From Veillonella parvula (lineage in GTDB: Bacteria > Bacillota > Negativicutes > Veillonellales > Veillonellaceae): a DNA stretch of 64,000 nucleotides. The position numbers were made by a program, and so were the translations under genes. How positions within the stretch are numbered: the stretch's first letter is position 1; each line of letters begins with the position of its first letter. Under the pieces are notes generated by a model, which saw only the letters and a program-made list of their open reading frames with translations, did no database searches and was not told the origin of the DNA. Location of the stretch: contig NZ_LR778174.1 in the NCBI RefSeq assembly GCF_902810435.1, positions 979,501-1,043,500 of the forward strand, read 5' to 3'. This document shows, one piece after another, positions 1-9,827 of this stretch.

Positions 1-65
1 TATATAATTGTGAAAGTTTTTAGATAATGGTATACTTAAACAATAGTATTTCTAGGAGGATTATC

Positions 66-1274
66 ATGATTAGTGCTCAAGAACAAGTGCGCCAAATTAA
101 ACATGGTGTAGCGGATTTAATTAACGAACAAGATCTTGTAAAAAAAATAGAGAAATCCATTAAGGAAAATAAACCACTAGTTGTAAAACTAGGTTTGGAT
201 CCAACGGCTCCAGATATTCATTTGGGACATACTGTTCCTCTTCGCAAGCTGCGTTTATTCCAAGAATTTGGTCATCAAGTAGTGATCGTCATCGGTGGCT
301 TCACTGCTCGTATTGGTGATCCTACTGGTAAAAGTGTTACTCGTCCACCATTAACAAAAGAAGAAGTATTGAAAAATGCTGAAACTTATAAGACACAAAT
401 CTTCAAGGTATTAGACCCAGAAAAAACAATCGTTCGTGACAATAGTGAATGGTTAGAATCTATGAATTTTGCTGACGTACTTCGTTTGGCTAGCTCTTAT
501 ACAGTTGCCCGTATGATGGAACGCGATGATTTCAGCAAACGCTTTAAAGAAGGTCGTCCTATTGGCGTGCATGAGTTCATGTACCCATTGATGCAAGGTC
601 ACGATTCTGTTGCATTACATGCAGACGTTGAATTTGGTGGCACAGACCAAACTTTTAACCTGTTGATGGGGCGTCATTTACAAGAGTTAGAAGGTCAAGA
701 GCCACAAGTTGTTATTACAATGCCATTGCTTGAAGGCCTTGACGGCATTCAAAAAATGAGTAAATCTTTGGGCAATTACATCGGTATTGATGAAGAACCT
801 AAAGAAATGTATGGTAAAGCAATGTCCATTCCTGATGAATTGATGATGCGTTATTTCATGCTCGTTACAGATATGTCTATTGAAGAGCAAGAGGACATGA
901 CAAAGCGTCTTGAATCCGGTGAATTGCATCCGCGTGATGCCAAGATGCAATTAGCACGTACCATTGTTCGCTTGTACCATGGTGAAGAAGCTGCTCTCGA
1001 AGCGGAAGAAGAATTTAAACGGGTGTTCCAACAACGCGCCATGCCTACAGATATTCCTGAGTACGCTATGGATGCACCAACAGAACCAATCTTTGTCCCA
1101 CAATTCTGTACAGATGCTGGCTTAACTGCATCTAATGGTGAAGCCCGTCGCTCCATTAAAGCAGGTGCTTTCAAAGTAAATGGCGAAAAATATAACGAAG
1201 AAAACATTACTCTTGAAGACGGCATGATCCTTCAAGTCGGTAAACGCAAATTCCTAAAAATTAAATTTAACTAA
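66..1274 (+). CDS. tyrS: Tyrosyl-tRNA synthetase
   Basis: This class I aminoacyl-tRNA synthetase charges tRNA-Tyr in the cytoplasm. The HIGH-type signature HLGH is at residues 52-55, and KMSKS is at about 230-234. A C-terminal S4-like RNA-binding segment contains [18 protein letters not shown]. At 402 residues it matches the longer TyrZ-like bacterial type. The start at 66 follows AGGAGGA at 54-60; an upstream in-frame ATG at 27 has no ribosome site. A short hairpin terminator follows the stop. The window begins too close to show whether a T-box leader precedes it, and none is visible in the 65 bases present. Confidence 0.96.
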   Translation: MISAQEQVRQIKHGVADLINEQDLVKKIEKSIKENKPLVVKLGLDPTAPDIHLGHTVPLRKLRLFQEFGHQVVIVIGGFTARIGDPTGKSVTRPPLTKEEVLKNAETYKTQIFKVLDPEKTIVRDNSEWLESMNFADVLRLASSYTVARMMERDDFSKRFKEGRPIGVHEFMYPLMQGHDSVALHADVEFGGTDQTFNLLMGRHLQELEGQEPQVVITMPLLEGLDGIQKMSKSLGNYIGIDEEPKEMYGKAMSIPDELMMRYFMLVTDMSIEEQEDMTKRLESGELHPRDAKMQLARTIVRLYHGEEAALEAEEEFKRVFQQRAMPTDIPEYAMDAPTEPIFVPQFCTDAGLTASNGEARRSIKAGAFKVNGEKYNEENITLEDGMILQVGKRKFLKIKFN

Positions 1275-1276
1275 TA

Positions 1277-1318
1277 TAAAACTGTGATGAGGTACAGAAA
1301 CCTTGTCACAGTTTTTTT
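1277..1318 (+). terminator. Rho-independent terminator after tyrS
   Basis: The arms AACTGTGA (1280-1287) and TCACAGTT (1306-1313) form a stem followed by a run of T. Confidence 0.85.
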
Positions 1319-1493
1319 ATCTATTTTGTCTATAAGATTATTTATCTACTGAATCTACTATTTGTGAAGCAAAAAATGACTTACAAGTTAATGTATAATA
1401 AATATAAACGATAAATATAAAATACAAATTTGATACATAAAAGACTTAAATAGATATTATATAAATTTACTATAATTTTTAAGAGGACCATAT

Positions 1494-2135
1494 ATGGACA
1501 AAGTACTAAACAACTTTTTAGAACAACGAGAACATACTGTTCTTACAGATATTGATGTTATCACGGCGGCAGTAGCCGTGCCTCTATTAGAAATCGATGG
1601 AGAAAATCATGTGGTGTTTACTGTGCGTAGTAATACATTGCGACGTCAACCTGGTGAAATCAGTTTCCCTGGCGGGCACTGTGAGCCTAATGATAAAAGC
1701 GGTGCTCATACAGCCATGCGCGAATGTTCTGAGGAACTGGGTATAGATTTAGATCAAATTGAACTGCTAGGCAATTTAGACTGTCTAGTATCTGCCATAG
1801 GTGTAAAACTATATGCCGTAGCAGTGCGACTACATACAAGTGATTTAAAACCAAATTCCGATGAAGTAGGAGAGGTATTTACAGTTCCCTTACAATATCT
1901 ACTAGACATGGAGCCAACCGTAGGTCACTTAGACATAGCTACAAGACCGTTGCGTGATTTTCCGTTTCATCTATTAGAAGGTTATAATATTGACTGGAAA
2001 ATTAGACAAAACTATTCCGTCTATTTCTATCCCTATAAACAATACACCATATGGGGACTTACGGGGCGAGTACTAAAGAACTTTTTAGATATATATAGGG
2101 AAGTTTATTTGCATATTAATGCTCATATAAATTGA
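1494..2135 (+). CDS. Nudix hydrolase, probable CoA pyrophosphatase
   Basis: This is a 213-residue Nudix protein. The Nudix box begins at FPGGHCEPND and ends with RECSEELGI, so the metal-binding RExxEE core is intact. The sequence just ahead of it (RSNTLRRQPGEISFPGG) resembles the CoA-pyrophosphohydrolase subgroup (NudL/YeaB type), which cleaves CoA to 4'-phosphopantetheine and 3',5'-ADP; that substrate is inferred from the motif. A ribosome site AAGAGGA precedes the ATG. It stands alone: tyrS upstream is terminated, and ppsA has its own promoter overlapping this gene's stop codon. Confidence 0.85.
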   Translation: MDKVLNNFLEQREHTVLTDIDVITAAVAVPLLEIDGENHVVFTVRSNTLRRQPGEISFPGGHCEPNDKSGAHTAMRECSEELGIDLDQIELLGNLDCLVSAIGVKLYAVAVRLHTSDLKPNSDEVGEVFTVPLQYLLDMEPTVGHLDIATRPLRDFPFHLLEGYNIDWKIRQNYSVYFYPYKQYTIWGLTGRVLKNFLDIYREVYLHINAHIN

Positions 2136-2160
2136 CAGATTTTAAATTAAGGTATACTAT
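2132..2160 (+). promoter_or_regulatory. Predicted ppsA promoter
   Basis: TTGACA at 2132-2137 overlaps the stop codon of the Nudix gene. The -10 is TATACTAT: TACTAT at 2155-2160 gives a 17-bp spacer, and TATACT at 2153-2158 gives 15 bp. Confidence 0.6.
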
Positions 2161-2212
2161 TTATGTGTAAAAGGTTTAATGTGTTGCACTAATTAATCTA
2201 GGAGGTTCTCAC

Positions 2213-4594
2213 ATGAATCGCGAAATAGCATACGTACTTTGGTTTGATGAATTACAACGTGAAGATGTTAATTTAGTAGGTGGCAAGTCTTCTTCATTAG
2301 GGGAATTGACATCCTCCACTAATGTACCTGTACCTTATGGCTTTGCAACAACTGCTCATGGTTATCGTGAGTTTATGAAAGCTACAGGTTTAGAAGATAA
2401 AATCCGTGCTGAACTTGATGCGTTAGATGATGTAGAAAATTCTGCATTATTGCGTGAAGTGTGTGCTAAGATTCGCCACATGATTTGCGAAGAAGAAATG
2501 CCTAAAGATTTGGCAGATGCTATCCGTCATGCTTATGAAGAACTTGGTAAAAAAGTAAACGAAGAAAATCCGTTCGTAGCTGTTCGTTCTAGTGCAACAG
2601 CAGAAGATTTGCCAGATGCAAGCTTTGCAGGCCAACAAGATACGTATTTAAATGTTCGCGGTGCTGATGTTATCATCGAAAAAGTAAAAGAATGTTACGC
2701 ATCTACTTTCACAGACCGTGCAACATACTACCGTGTAAAACAAGGCTTCGATCATATGACAGTAGCATTGAGTGCTGCGGTTCAAATGATGGTATTCTCT
2801 AAAGCAGCCGGCGTAATGTTTACTGTTGATCTTGTAACAGGTAATGATAACAATATTCTTATTGAAGGCTCTTGGGGCCTTGGTGAATATGTTGTACAAG
2901 GTACGGTTACACCAGATAATTTCCGTGTGGATAAAGAAAAGATGGAAATTACGGACCGTATGATTAACGATAAACATGTCCGCCTTGTTCGTAAAGCCGA
3001 TGGTGACTGCGTTGAGGAAGTGGTTCCAGCCGACGAAGCAAAACAACAAGTTATTACAGATGCTCAAGTTTTGGAACTTGCAGAATATGCAAAAGCAATC
3101 GAAGAACATTATGGTTGCTACATGGATATGGAATGGGGCGTAGATGAACGCAATGACAAGATATGGATCTTGCAAGCTCGTCCAGAAACAGTTTGGTCAC
3201 GCAAAGAAAAATCAGAAACATCCGAAAAAGCTAGCACATTAGATGCAGGTAATCGCGATATTATTGTAAAAGGTTTGCCAGCATCCCCTGGTAATGCAGC
3301 AGGTAAAGCTCACGTTATAATCAATCCTGAGGATATCGATGAGTTCAAAGAAGGCGAAATCCTTGTTACAGCTATGACAGCTCCTGATTGGGTGCCAGCC
3401 ATGAAAAAGGCAAAAGCAATTGTTACTGATGCTGGTGGTATGACTTGTCATGCGTCTATCGTTAGCCGTGAGCTTGGTATTCCTTGTATCGTAGGTACTA
3501 AGAGTCGTAGTCATGAAGCGACTACCTCTATTAAAGATGGTCAAATGATTACCGTTGATGCTACAAATGGTATCGTATATGATGGCGTATTAGAAGATAT
3601 CGTCAAAAAGCCTGAAGCTCAAGTTTCTACAGGGGCAGCAGCTGAATATGTACCTGTAACAGGCACTAAGATTTACATGAACTTAGGTGATCCTGATTTG
3701 GCCCAAAAATATGGTGTACTACCATGTGATGGCATCGGTCTCATGCGTGAAGAGTTCATTTGGACAACCTTTATTCATGAACATCCATTGCACCTTATCG
3801 AAACAGGGCGCAGTGACTTCGCTGTAAATACATTGGCGGAAGGTATGCGTAAAGTATGCCAAGCATTAGCCCCTCGCCAAGTAGTAGTTCGTTTGAGCGA
3901 TTTCAAATCTAGTGAATACCGTGACCTTAAAGGTGGCGATAAATATGAACCGCATGAATCCAGTGCATTACTTGGCTGGCGTGGCGCATCTCGCTACTAT
4001 GATCCTAAGTACACACCTGCTTTCAAATTAGAATTAGAAGCAATCAAAAAAGTACGTAACGAATTTGGTTTCAAAAATCTACAAGTTATGATTCCATTCT
4101 GCCGTACTGTGGAAGAAGCTGAATTGGTGACTAATTTGATGGCGCAAGAAGGTCTTGCACGTAGCAAAGACTTTAAAGTATGGCTTATGGCGGAGATTCC
4201 ATCTAACATTATCTTGGCTGATCAATTTAATAAATACGTAGATGGTTATTCTATCGGTTCTAACGATTTGACTATGCTTGTACTTGGTTGTGACCGCGAT
4301 AATGAAACAGTTCAACATATCTATGATGAACGTAATCTAGCAGTTCGCAGAGCAATTCATCACCTTATTGAGGTGGCCCATAAAGATGGTAAAACTGTAT
4401 CCATCTGTGGCCAAGCGCCAAGCGTATATCCTGAACTTTGCGAATTTCTTGTGAAGAGCGGTATCGACTCCATTTCTGTTAACCCAGATGCAGTAGTTAA
4501 TACTAAGAAAATGGTGGCTCAAATTGAACAACGAATTATGCTTGATGCTATGACTGGTCGTGGTCGTCAAGAATCTGACGAACTAACTTGGTAA
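2213..4594 (+). CDS. ppsA: Phosphoenolpyruvate synthase
   Basis: This enzyme converts pyruvate, ATP and water to PEP, AMP and phosphate. In a lactate user it would be the entry step of gluconeogenesis. The order of domains is an N-terminal ATP/pyruvate-binding domain (about 1-330), a swivelling phosphohistidine domain (about 355-435) and a C-terminal PEP/pyruvate barrel. The motif GGMTCHASIVSRE carries the catalytic His413, with Thr411 two residues earlier, the position modified by DUF299 regulators. The length of 793 residues is typical. AGGAGG lies upstream of the ATG. Its two likely regulators follow directly downstream. Confidence 0.95.
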   Translation: MNREIAYVLWFDELQREDVNLVGGKSSSLGELTSSTNVPVPYGFATTAHGYREFMKATGLEDKIRAELDALDDVENSALLREVCAKIRHMICEEEMPKDLADAIRHAYEELGKKVNEENPFVAVRSSATAEDLPDASFAGQQDTYLNVRGADVIIEKVKECYASTFTDRATYYRVKQGFDHMTVALSAAVQMMVFSKAAGVMFTVDLVTGNDNNILIEGSWGLGEYVVQGTVTPDNFRVDKEKMEITDRMINDKHVRLVRKADGDCVEEVVPADEAKQQVITDAQVLELAEYAKAIEEHYGCYMDMEWGVDERNDKIWILQARPETVWSRKEKSETSEKASTLDAGNRDIIVKGLPASPGNAAGKAHVIINPEDIDEFKEGEILVTAMTAPDWVPAMKKAKAIVTDAGGMTCHASIVSRELGIPCIVGTKSRSHEATTSIKDGQMITVDATNGIVYDGVLEDIVKKPEAQVSTGAAAEYVPVTGTKIYMNLGDPDLAQKYGVLPCDGIGLMREEFIWTTFIHEHPLHLIETGRSDFAVNTLAEGMRKVCQALAPRQVVVRLSDFKSSEYRDLKGGDKYEPHESSALLGWRGASRYYDPKYTPAFKLELEAIKKVRNEFGFKNLQVMIPFCRTVEEAELVTNLMAQEGLARSKDFKVWLMAEIPSNIILADQFNKYVDGYSIGSNDLTMLVLGCDRDNETVQHIYDERNLAVRRAIHHLIEVAHKDGKTVSICGQAPSVYPELCEFLVKSGIDSISVNPDAVVNTKKMVAQIEQRIMLDAMTGRGRQESDELTW

Positions 4595-4610
4595 CAATAT
4601 AGTTATAGTG

Positions 4611-4640
4611 AAAGAGGAGGCCTGTGGGTCTCCTCTTTTT
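4611..4640 (+). terminator. Terminator after ppsA
   Basis: The perfect arms AAAGAGGAG (4611-4619) and CTCCTCTTT (4630-4638) end in a T run. Confidence 0.85.
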
Positions 4641-4692
4641 CTGAATGGTAACTTACGATATAATACAAACAGAGATGAAAGGGGGTTACCGT

Positions 4693-5322
4693 GTGAAACT
4701 GTCGAAACGACAAGAACAAATTGCTCAAATCGTTCGCGAAGAAGGTCCAGTAACAGGTAGTGCCATTGCTGAACATTTAGAGGTCACAAGATCTGCGCTG
4801 CGCTCAGATTTATCTGTATTGACCATGTTAGGTGTGTTAGATGCACGTCCAAACGTAGGCTATTACTATGTAGGACTTTCAAAGGAAACACAAACGGCTG
4901 AGCGATTAAAGTCATTTCTGGTAAGTGATGTATTATCTCAAGCAGTCGTGGTCAATGGGGATACGAGTTTGTATGATACAATTGTCACATTATTTACAGA
5001 GGATGTAGGTACCATATTAGTGTGTGATGGCTCATACCTAATGGGTGTGGTATCTCGGAAAGATTTATTACGCGCCTCTATGGGACAAACAGATTCGCAT
5101 ACCATGCCTATATCCATGATTATGACCCCTGTAAGCAAGGTTATAGCGGTGGAGCCTACCGATACTTTGGTAGAGGCTGCACAGAAAATGATAGATTATG
5201 AAGTAGATTGTTTACCTGTCGTCGTTTGTGAGGATGTAGGTAACAAGAAACGCTTAAAGGTTGTGGGCCGTGTATCAAAAACGACGGTAGCAAAAGTATT
5301 TTTAGAATGTAGCATATACTGA
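4693..5322 (+). CDS. ccpN: CcpN-like HTH/CBS-domain repressor
   Basis: This 209-residue regulator has an N-terminal helix-turn-helix (RQEQIAQIVREEGPVTGSAI, EHLEVTRSALRSDLSVL) followed by two CBS domains (about residues 65-205). This is the architecture of CcpN, the repressor of gluconeogenic genes in Bacillus subtilis. In that organism ccpN also sits directly before the DUF299 gene, as it does here. The GTG at 4693 is preferred because AAAGGGGG lies 7 bases upstream; an in-frame ATG at 4645 lies inside the preceding terminator region. Adenylate nucleotides are plausible CBS ligands. That ppsA is its target here is inferred from adjacency. Confidence 0.85.
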   Translation: MKLSKRQEQIAQIVREEGPVTGSAIAEHLEVTRSALRSDLSVLTMLGVLDARPNVGYYYVGLSKETQTAERLKSFLVSDVLSQAVVVNGDTSLYDTIVTLFTEDVGTILVCDGSYLMGVVSRKDLLRASMGQTDSHTMPISMIMTPVSKVIAVEPTDTLVEAAQKMIDYEVDCLPVVVCEDVGNKKRLKVVGRVSKTTVAKVFLECSIY

Positions 5323-5332
5323 GGTTGATAGA

Positions 5333-6154
5333 ATGGCAGAAAAAATTATTTATGCAATATCGGATTCCCTGGGGGAAACTGCTGAGGCTGTAGCGAGAGC
5401 TACGGCGAGTCAATATGATAAGGAGCAAATTGAAATTGTCCGCATTCCCTATATTGATAGTGAAAGCCAAATTGATGAGGTTATAGACGACGCAAAACGT
5501 GGGAATCATGTTATTTGCCATACCATTGTATCTGCGTCTTTACGTAAGTATTTGCATGAGAAGGTGGCTGAATATAATATTCCGGCTGTGGATATCATGG
5601 GCCCTGTTCTCGATGCAGTTGGTACTATTGCAACTACTAAACCGCGCATGACGGCAGGTATGGTTCATAAGCTCGACCAAGAGTATTTTAAAAAGGTTGA
5701 AGCTATTGAGTTTGCCGTGAAATATGATGATGGTAAAAATCCATCTGGTTTTGAAAAGGCCGATATAGTTATTATTGGTGTATCTAGAACTAGTAAGACA
5801 CCATTGTCCATGTTCTTGGCATACAAAAAGATTAAAGCCGCAAATTTGCCACTAGTGCCAGAGGTACCGTTGCCAGAGGAATTATTCAAAATTCCGGCAA
5901 AAAAAATCGTGGGCCTTATTATAGATCCATACAAATTAAATAATATTCGTAGTGAACGTTTACGCGCTATCGGTCTTGAAGACGAAGCAAATTATGCATC
6001 TATTGAGCGTATTCAATCTGAATTGGATTATGCAAAGGCTATTATGCGTCGTTTGCACTGCCAAGTGTTAGATGTTTCTAATAAATCCATTGAAGAAACA
6101 GCTTCCCTTGTTATGCAATTGATCGATAAAAATCGCGCGTCGGAGGGTAAATGA
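5333..6154 (+). CDS. ppsR: PEP synthase regulatory kinase/phosphorylase (DUF299, PpsR-type)
   Basis: This is a bifunctional regulator of the DUF299/PSRP family. Members use ADP to phosphorylate a threonine near the catalytic histidine of PEP synthase or pyruvate phosphate dikinase, and use phosphate to remove it. The P-loop-like motif GVSRTSKTPLS starts at residue 149. At 273 residues it is normal for the family. It lies 10 bp after the CcpN-like gene and overlaps dgt by 4 bp, so the three are probably one transcript. The only candidate target in the window is PpsA, so assignment as a PEP synthase regulator rather than a dikinase regulator is inferred from context. Confidence 0.9.
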   Translation: MAEKIIYAISDSLGETAEAVARATASQYDKEQIEIVRIPYIDSESQIDEVIDDAKRGNHVICHTIVSASLRKYLHEKVAEYNIPAVDIMGPVLDAVGTIATTKPRMTAGMVHKLDQEYFKKVEAIEFAVKYDDGKNPSGFEKADIVIIGVSRTSKTPLSMFLAYKKIKAANLPLVPEVPLPEELFKIPAKKIVGLIIDPYKLNNIRSERLRAIGLEDEANYASIERIQSELDYAKAIMRRLHCQVLDVSNKSIEETASLVMQLIDKNRASEGK

Positions 6155-7140
6155 ATATACGTGAACAAATAGAGGAGAGGGAGGCTTTGCTTCTTTCTCC
6201 CTATGCAGCTAAAAGCCGCGATGCAATCCGTGATATAGAAGAAAAGCCTGATCCACTTAGAACCGCGTTTCAACGCGATCGGGATCGCATCATTCATAGT
6301 AAATGTTTTAGACGGTTAAAGCATAAGACACAGGTATATATTGCGCCAGGTGACCATTATCGGACACGCATGACTCATACCCTTGAGGTAGGTCAAATCG
6401 GTCGTACTGTGGCTCGTGCATTACGTTTAAATGAAGACCTTGTGGAAGCTATTGCCATGGGCCATGATGTGGGGCATACACCATTTGGTCATGTAGGTGA
6501 ATATGCATTGCGAGATATGGTGGGGCACTTTAATCATAATGAGCAAAGTTTGCGCATGGTTGAAGTATTAGAAAGACATGGTGATCATCAAGGTCTCAAT
6601 TTAACCACCGTTGTTCGAGATGGCATCGTAGGTCATACAGGGGCTACAATTCCTGTGACTTTAGAGGGTCAAATTATTCGTATTGTAGACCGCATTGCGT
6701 ATTTATGTCATGATTTTGATGATGCACAGCGAGCAGGTATGTTGACGGCAGAGGCGCTGCCTTTTGAAGTGCGTGAACATTTTGGTATGACTCCATCTAG
6801 TATGATTACTGCAATGGTTGAGGATATGGTACGCGAATCCTTGGATAAGCCAGTTATATCTATGTCTGCTGATGTGGAAATGACGATGAATCTATTCCGT
6901 CAATTTATGTTTAAACATGTATATTTGGCACCAGCTTTAATTCCGGATCGCAAGAAGGCATCCCATGTGGTGAAAAATTTATTTACTCACTTCATGGAAC
7001 ACCCTGATGATATGGAAGGCTGTGAAACAGGTAAAGCGTTTTACTCTACACTTGATGTAGTTGATTATGTAGCAGGCTTAACAGATCAATATGCTATTAA
7101 GTTATTTAAGCAATATTATATTCCAAATATTACATTATAA
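6151..7140 (+). CDS. dgt: dGTPase-like HD-domain triphosphohydrolase
   Basis: This 329-residue member of the Dgt family hydrolyses dNTPs to deoxynucleosides and triphosphate. The HD-domain metal ligands are visible: RTRMTHTLEV (first His), MGHDVGHTPFGH (the HD pair and following His) and a distal Asp in CHDFDDAQRAG. It resembles the shorter Firmicute dGTPase-like type rather than the 505-residue E. coli enzyme. Its ATG overlaps the stop of the preceding gene as ATGA, which indicates translational coupling. A strong bidirectional terminator separates it from the convergent rpmB. Confidence 0.9.
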   Translation: MNIREQIEEREALLLSPYAAKSRDAIRDIEEKPDPLRTAFQRDRDRIIHSKCFRRLKHKTQVYIAPGDHYRTRMTHTLEVGQIGRTVARALRLNEDLVEAIAMGHDVGHTPFGHVGEYALRDMVGHFNHNEQSLRMVEVLERHGDHQGLNLTTVVRDGIVGHTGATIPVTLEGQIIRIVDRIAYLCHDFDDAQRAGMLTAEALPFEVREHFGMTPSSMITAMVEDMVRESLDKPVISMSADVEMTMNLFRQFMFKHVYLAPALIPDRKKASHVVKNLFTHFMEHPDDMEGCETGKAFYSTLDVVDYVAGLTDQYAIKLFKQYYIPNITL

Positions 7141-7162
7141 ATAACAAAAAATTATAAATAAC

Positions 7163-7201
7163 AAAAAAGTAGTTAGTTCAAAATGAACTAACTACTTTTT
7201 T
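7163..7201. terminator. Bidirectional terminator between dgt and rpmB
   Basis: A long perfect hairpin runs from 7163 to 7201, with AAAAAAGTAGTTAGTTCA as the left arm and a three-base loop. It is flanked by A and T runs, so it can serve both converging genes. Confidence 0.9.
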
Positions 7202-7240
7202 GGGGCTCTAGAACCCCAAAGAGTACATGTACTTTTTATT

Positions 7241-7429
7241 TTACGCGCGTGTAACTTTATTAGAACGAAGGCAGCGAGTGCATACGTTTACTTTTTTAGT
7301 AGCACCGTCTACAACCGCCCGTACTCTTTGAATGTTCGGTTTCCAAGTTTTTCTTGTGCGAATGTGAGAATGACTCACGTTCATACCGCTAGATGTGGAT
7401 TTACCACATACTTCGCAAAGGTTTGCCAT
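7241..7429 (-). CDS. rpmB: Ribosomal protein L28 (bL28), zinc-ribbon form
   Basis: This is a 62-residue 50S subunit protein. It carries two CxxC pairs (C5/C8 and C50/C53), so it is the zinc-binding version of bL28. The ATG at 7429 is preceded on the - strand by AGGTGG; an in-frame ATG 12 codons further upstream would add a non-conserved extension. It is one of only two genes on the - strand and is divergent from recG. Confidence 0.95.
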   Translation of the reverse strand: MANLCEVCGKSTSSGMNVSHSHIRTRKTWKPNIQRVRAVVDGATKKVNVCTRCLRSNKVTRA

Positions 7430-7652
7430 AGTTTCCACCTCCAAGCTTAATCTATAACATAACAAAAGTATATTATCATAAAGAATAGCTTAAAGCAAGT
7501 GTTTTTGTCGTACATATTGCTCTTTTTATGAAATATACTACAATATAAGGTATACTATATATCATATTCTAAGATATAAATGGACTTTTACACAAGGATA
7601 TACAGAAATTGGATATATCTCATGTGTTTATCATATATTTAAAGGAGTTTTT

Positions 7653-9695
7653 ATGGATGAACGATTGACGACTATAAAAGGAATTGGTCCTGGTCGCGAG
7701 AAACAATTGTATAAATTGGGAATTACCAATGTTACATCCTTATTGACTTACTTCCCTAGAACCTATGAAGACCGCCGTACGATTTATAGTATTGGTGATT
7801 TAAAATCAGGTATGACAGGTGGTGTTGTAGGTACTGTTATTGCCGTACAAGAGAAACGCCCTCGCCCTCGATTGTCTATTTTAGAGGTCGTCATTGCAGA
7901 TGGCACAGGACCTCTGAAGATTGTTTTGTTTAATCAAGGGTATAAAAAGAACTTTTACAAAAAAGGACAGCGTATATATGCATATGGTAAGGCTGAGTTT
8001 CAATATGGTTCCATGCAAATGAATACACCGCAAATGGAAAATTTAGGAGACGGTGGTGAACCAGATCGAGGTATCGTTCCTATTTACGCGCTTGCTGATG
8101 GGGTATCTCAGTTTGTGGTTCGTTCAACTGTACGTAATTGGTTCGCAGCTAACCATGAATTACCAGAGATTTTACCTGTGGAGGTTCGTGATGATCATCA
8201 TTATATGAGTCGCTATGATGCTTTTAAAATGATGCATTTTCCAGACTCCTCAGAGCTCTATGAAAAGGCTCGTTATCAATTGGCCTATGAAGAGTTGTTC
8301 GTCATGCAAGCTGGCTTAGCTTTGTTGCGAAATAAAGAACAATGCCATAGAGGGCCTAAAATGGGACCAAATGGGGAACTAATAGCTCAGTGTATAGAGA
8401 ATTTACCATTTTCCTTAACAGGTGATCAACAACGAGCGTTAGAGGATATTCGTACTGATATGGAAGATGAACGACCTATGCAACGTTTGTTGCAAGGTGA
8501 TGTAGGCTCAGGTAAAACTATTGTGGCTACCTTGAGTTTATTAAAAGCTATCGAAAATGGGTATCAGGGGGCATTGATGGCCCCTACGGAAATTCTAGCG
8601 GCTCAACATTATGAAGGAATACGAACTGTATGTGCTAATTTAGGTATTACCATAGAATTATTAACGGGATCCTCTACGAAAAAAGAGAAAGAATACATCT
8701 ATGAGGGCTTAGCAGATGGCAGAATCCAAATGATCATTGGAACGCATGCTCTTATCCAAGAGGGGGTTAATTTCCATAATTTAGGCCTTGTTATCATTGA
8801 TGAGCAACATCGCTTTGGTGTAAATCAACGGGCGAGATTGCAACAGAAGGGAACATATCCTCATGTACTTATCATGACGGCTACACCAATCCCTCGTACC
8901 ATGACATTATCCGTATATGGAGATTTAGCAGTATCTTTAATTAAAGAAATGCCACCAGGTCGAAAACCTGTTAAAACATATGCTGTAGATAGTTCTTATA
9001 AAGAGAGATTACGCACTTTCTTTGGTAAGGAAATGGCGGAAGGGCGTCAGGTCTACGTGGTGTGCCCTCTTGTAGAAGAATCCGAAAAATTAGACTTGCA
9101 AGCTGCTGAGGAATTGTATCTAGAATTAAAAGAGTACTTTTATAAGGCCTATGAAGTGGGCCTCGTTCACGGTCGTATGAAGCCAAGTGAAAAAGATGAA
9201 GTGATGAATGCCTTCCATAGGGGTGAAATTTCATTACTTGTTTCTACAACAGTTATCGAAGTGGGGGTTAATGTGCCAAATGCGACCATTATGTGCGTTG
9301 AAGGGGCAGAGCGATTTGGTCTGTCTCAGCTACATCAGCTGAGGGGGCGTGTAGGCCGTGGTGCTCATCAGTCCTATTGCATTCTTGTTAGTGATTCTAA
9401 AAATGATGTAAGTCAAGAGCGTTTAAAGTTGATGGAACAAATCCAGGATGGATTTGAGCTTGCAGAGCAAGATTTATTGATTCGTGGTTCAGGACAATTG
9501 TTTGGATTAGCTCAATCAGGACTACCTGATTTGCGTGTTGCTAATATCATCAAAGATATTGAGATTTTAGTAAAGGCTCGCAAGGATGTGCTAGATTTTG
9601 CAAATCAATTCGGAATAGAAAAATTAGAATCTATCATGAAAGAAGAATTAGAAAAAAGATTTGGTGAAAAATTTCTAAGAATATTGTATAATTAA
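7653..9695 (+). CDS. recG: ATP-dependent DNA helicase RecG
   Basis: RecG is a branched-DNA translocase that reverses stalled forks and processes Holliday junctions. The 680-residue protein starts with a wedge/OB region (GIGPGREKQLYKLGI near the N terminus), followed by two helicase lobes. Walker A is GDVGSGKT at 282-289, the DEQH box is at 383-386, and QLRGRVGRG is motif VI. AAAGGAG precedes the ATG. It is read away from rpmB. Confidence 0.95.
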   Translation: MDERLTTIKGIGPGREKQLYKLGITNVTSLLTYFPRTYEDRRTIYSIGDLKSGMTGGVVGTVIAVQEKRPRPRLSILEVVIADGTGPLKIVLFNQGYKKNFYKKGQRIYAYGKAEFQYGSMQMNTPQMENLGDGGEPDRGIVPIYALADGVSQFVVRSTVRNWFAANHELPEILPVEVRDDHHYMSRYDAFKMMHFPDSSELYEKARYQLAYEELFVMQAGLALLRNKEQCHRGPKMGPNGELIAQCIENLPFSLTGDQQRALEDIRTDMEDERPMQRLLQGDVGSGKTIVATLSLLKAIENGYQGALMAPTEILAAQHYEGIRTVCANLGITIELLTGSSTKKEKEYIYEGLADGRIQMIIGTHALIQEGVNFHNLGLVIIDEQHRFGVNQRARLQQKGTYPHVLIMTATPIPRTMTLSVYGDLAVSLIKEMPPGRKPVKTYAVDSSYKERLRTFFGKEMAEGRQVYVVCPLVEESEKLDLQAAEELYLELKEYFYKAYEVGLVHGRMKPSEKDEVMNAFHRGEISLLVSTTVIEVGVNVPNATIMCVEGAERFGLSQLHQLRGRVGRGAHQSYCILVSDSKNDVSQERLKLMEQIQDGFELAEQDLLIRGSGQLFGLAQSGLPDLRVANIIKDIEILVKARKDVLDFANQFGIEKLESIMKEELEKRFGEKFLRILYN

Positions 9696-9755
9696 GAGGT
9701 AGGATTAATAAGTATATAAGCATCGATAATATTAGATTTTATCTGGCTTTTTTCC

Positions 9756-9784
9756 TTGTTTATATGTCCTTCATACCGTATAAT
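9756..9784 (+). promoter_or_regulatory. Predicted promoter of the tautomerase gene
   Basis: TTGTTT (9756-9761) and TATAAT (9779-9784) are separated by 17 bp, about 44 bp before the start codon. Confidence 0.6.
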
Positions 9785-9827
9785 AGAACAAACAATTTAT
9801 TTCATTTTTTCATCTATGGAGGTTAAT

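Noticed and set aside
2648-3175. A 175-codon reading frame antisense to ppsA; similar long antisense frames occur in sufB and groEL.
   Set aside because: Codon bias in strongly expressed genes creates such frames; the proteins are Cys/Phe/Asn-rich and look non-natural.
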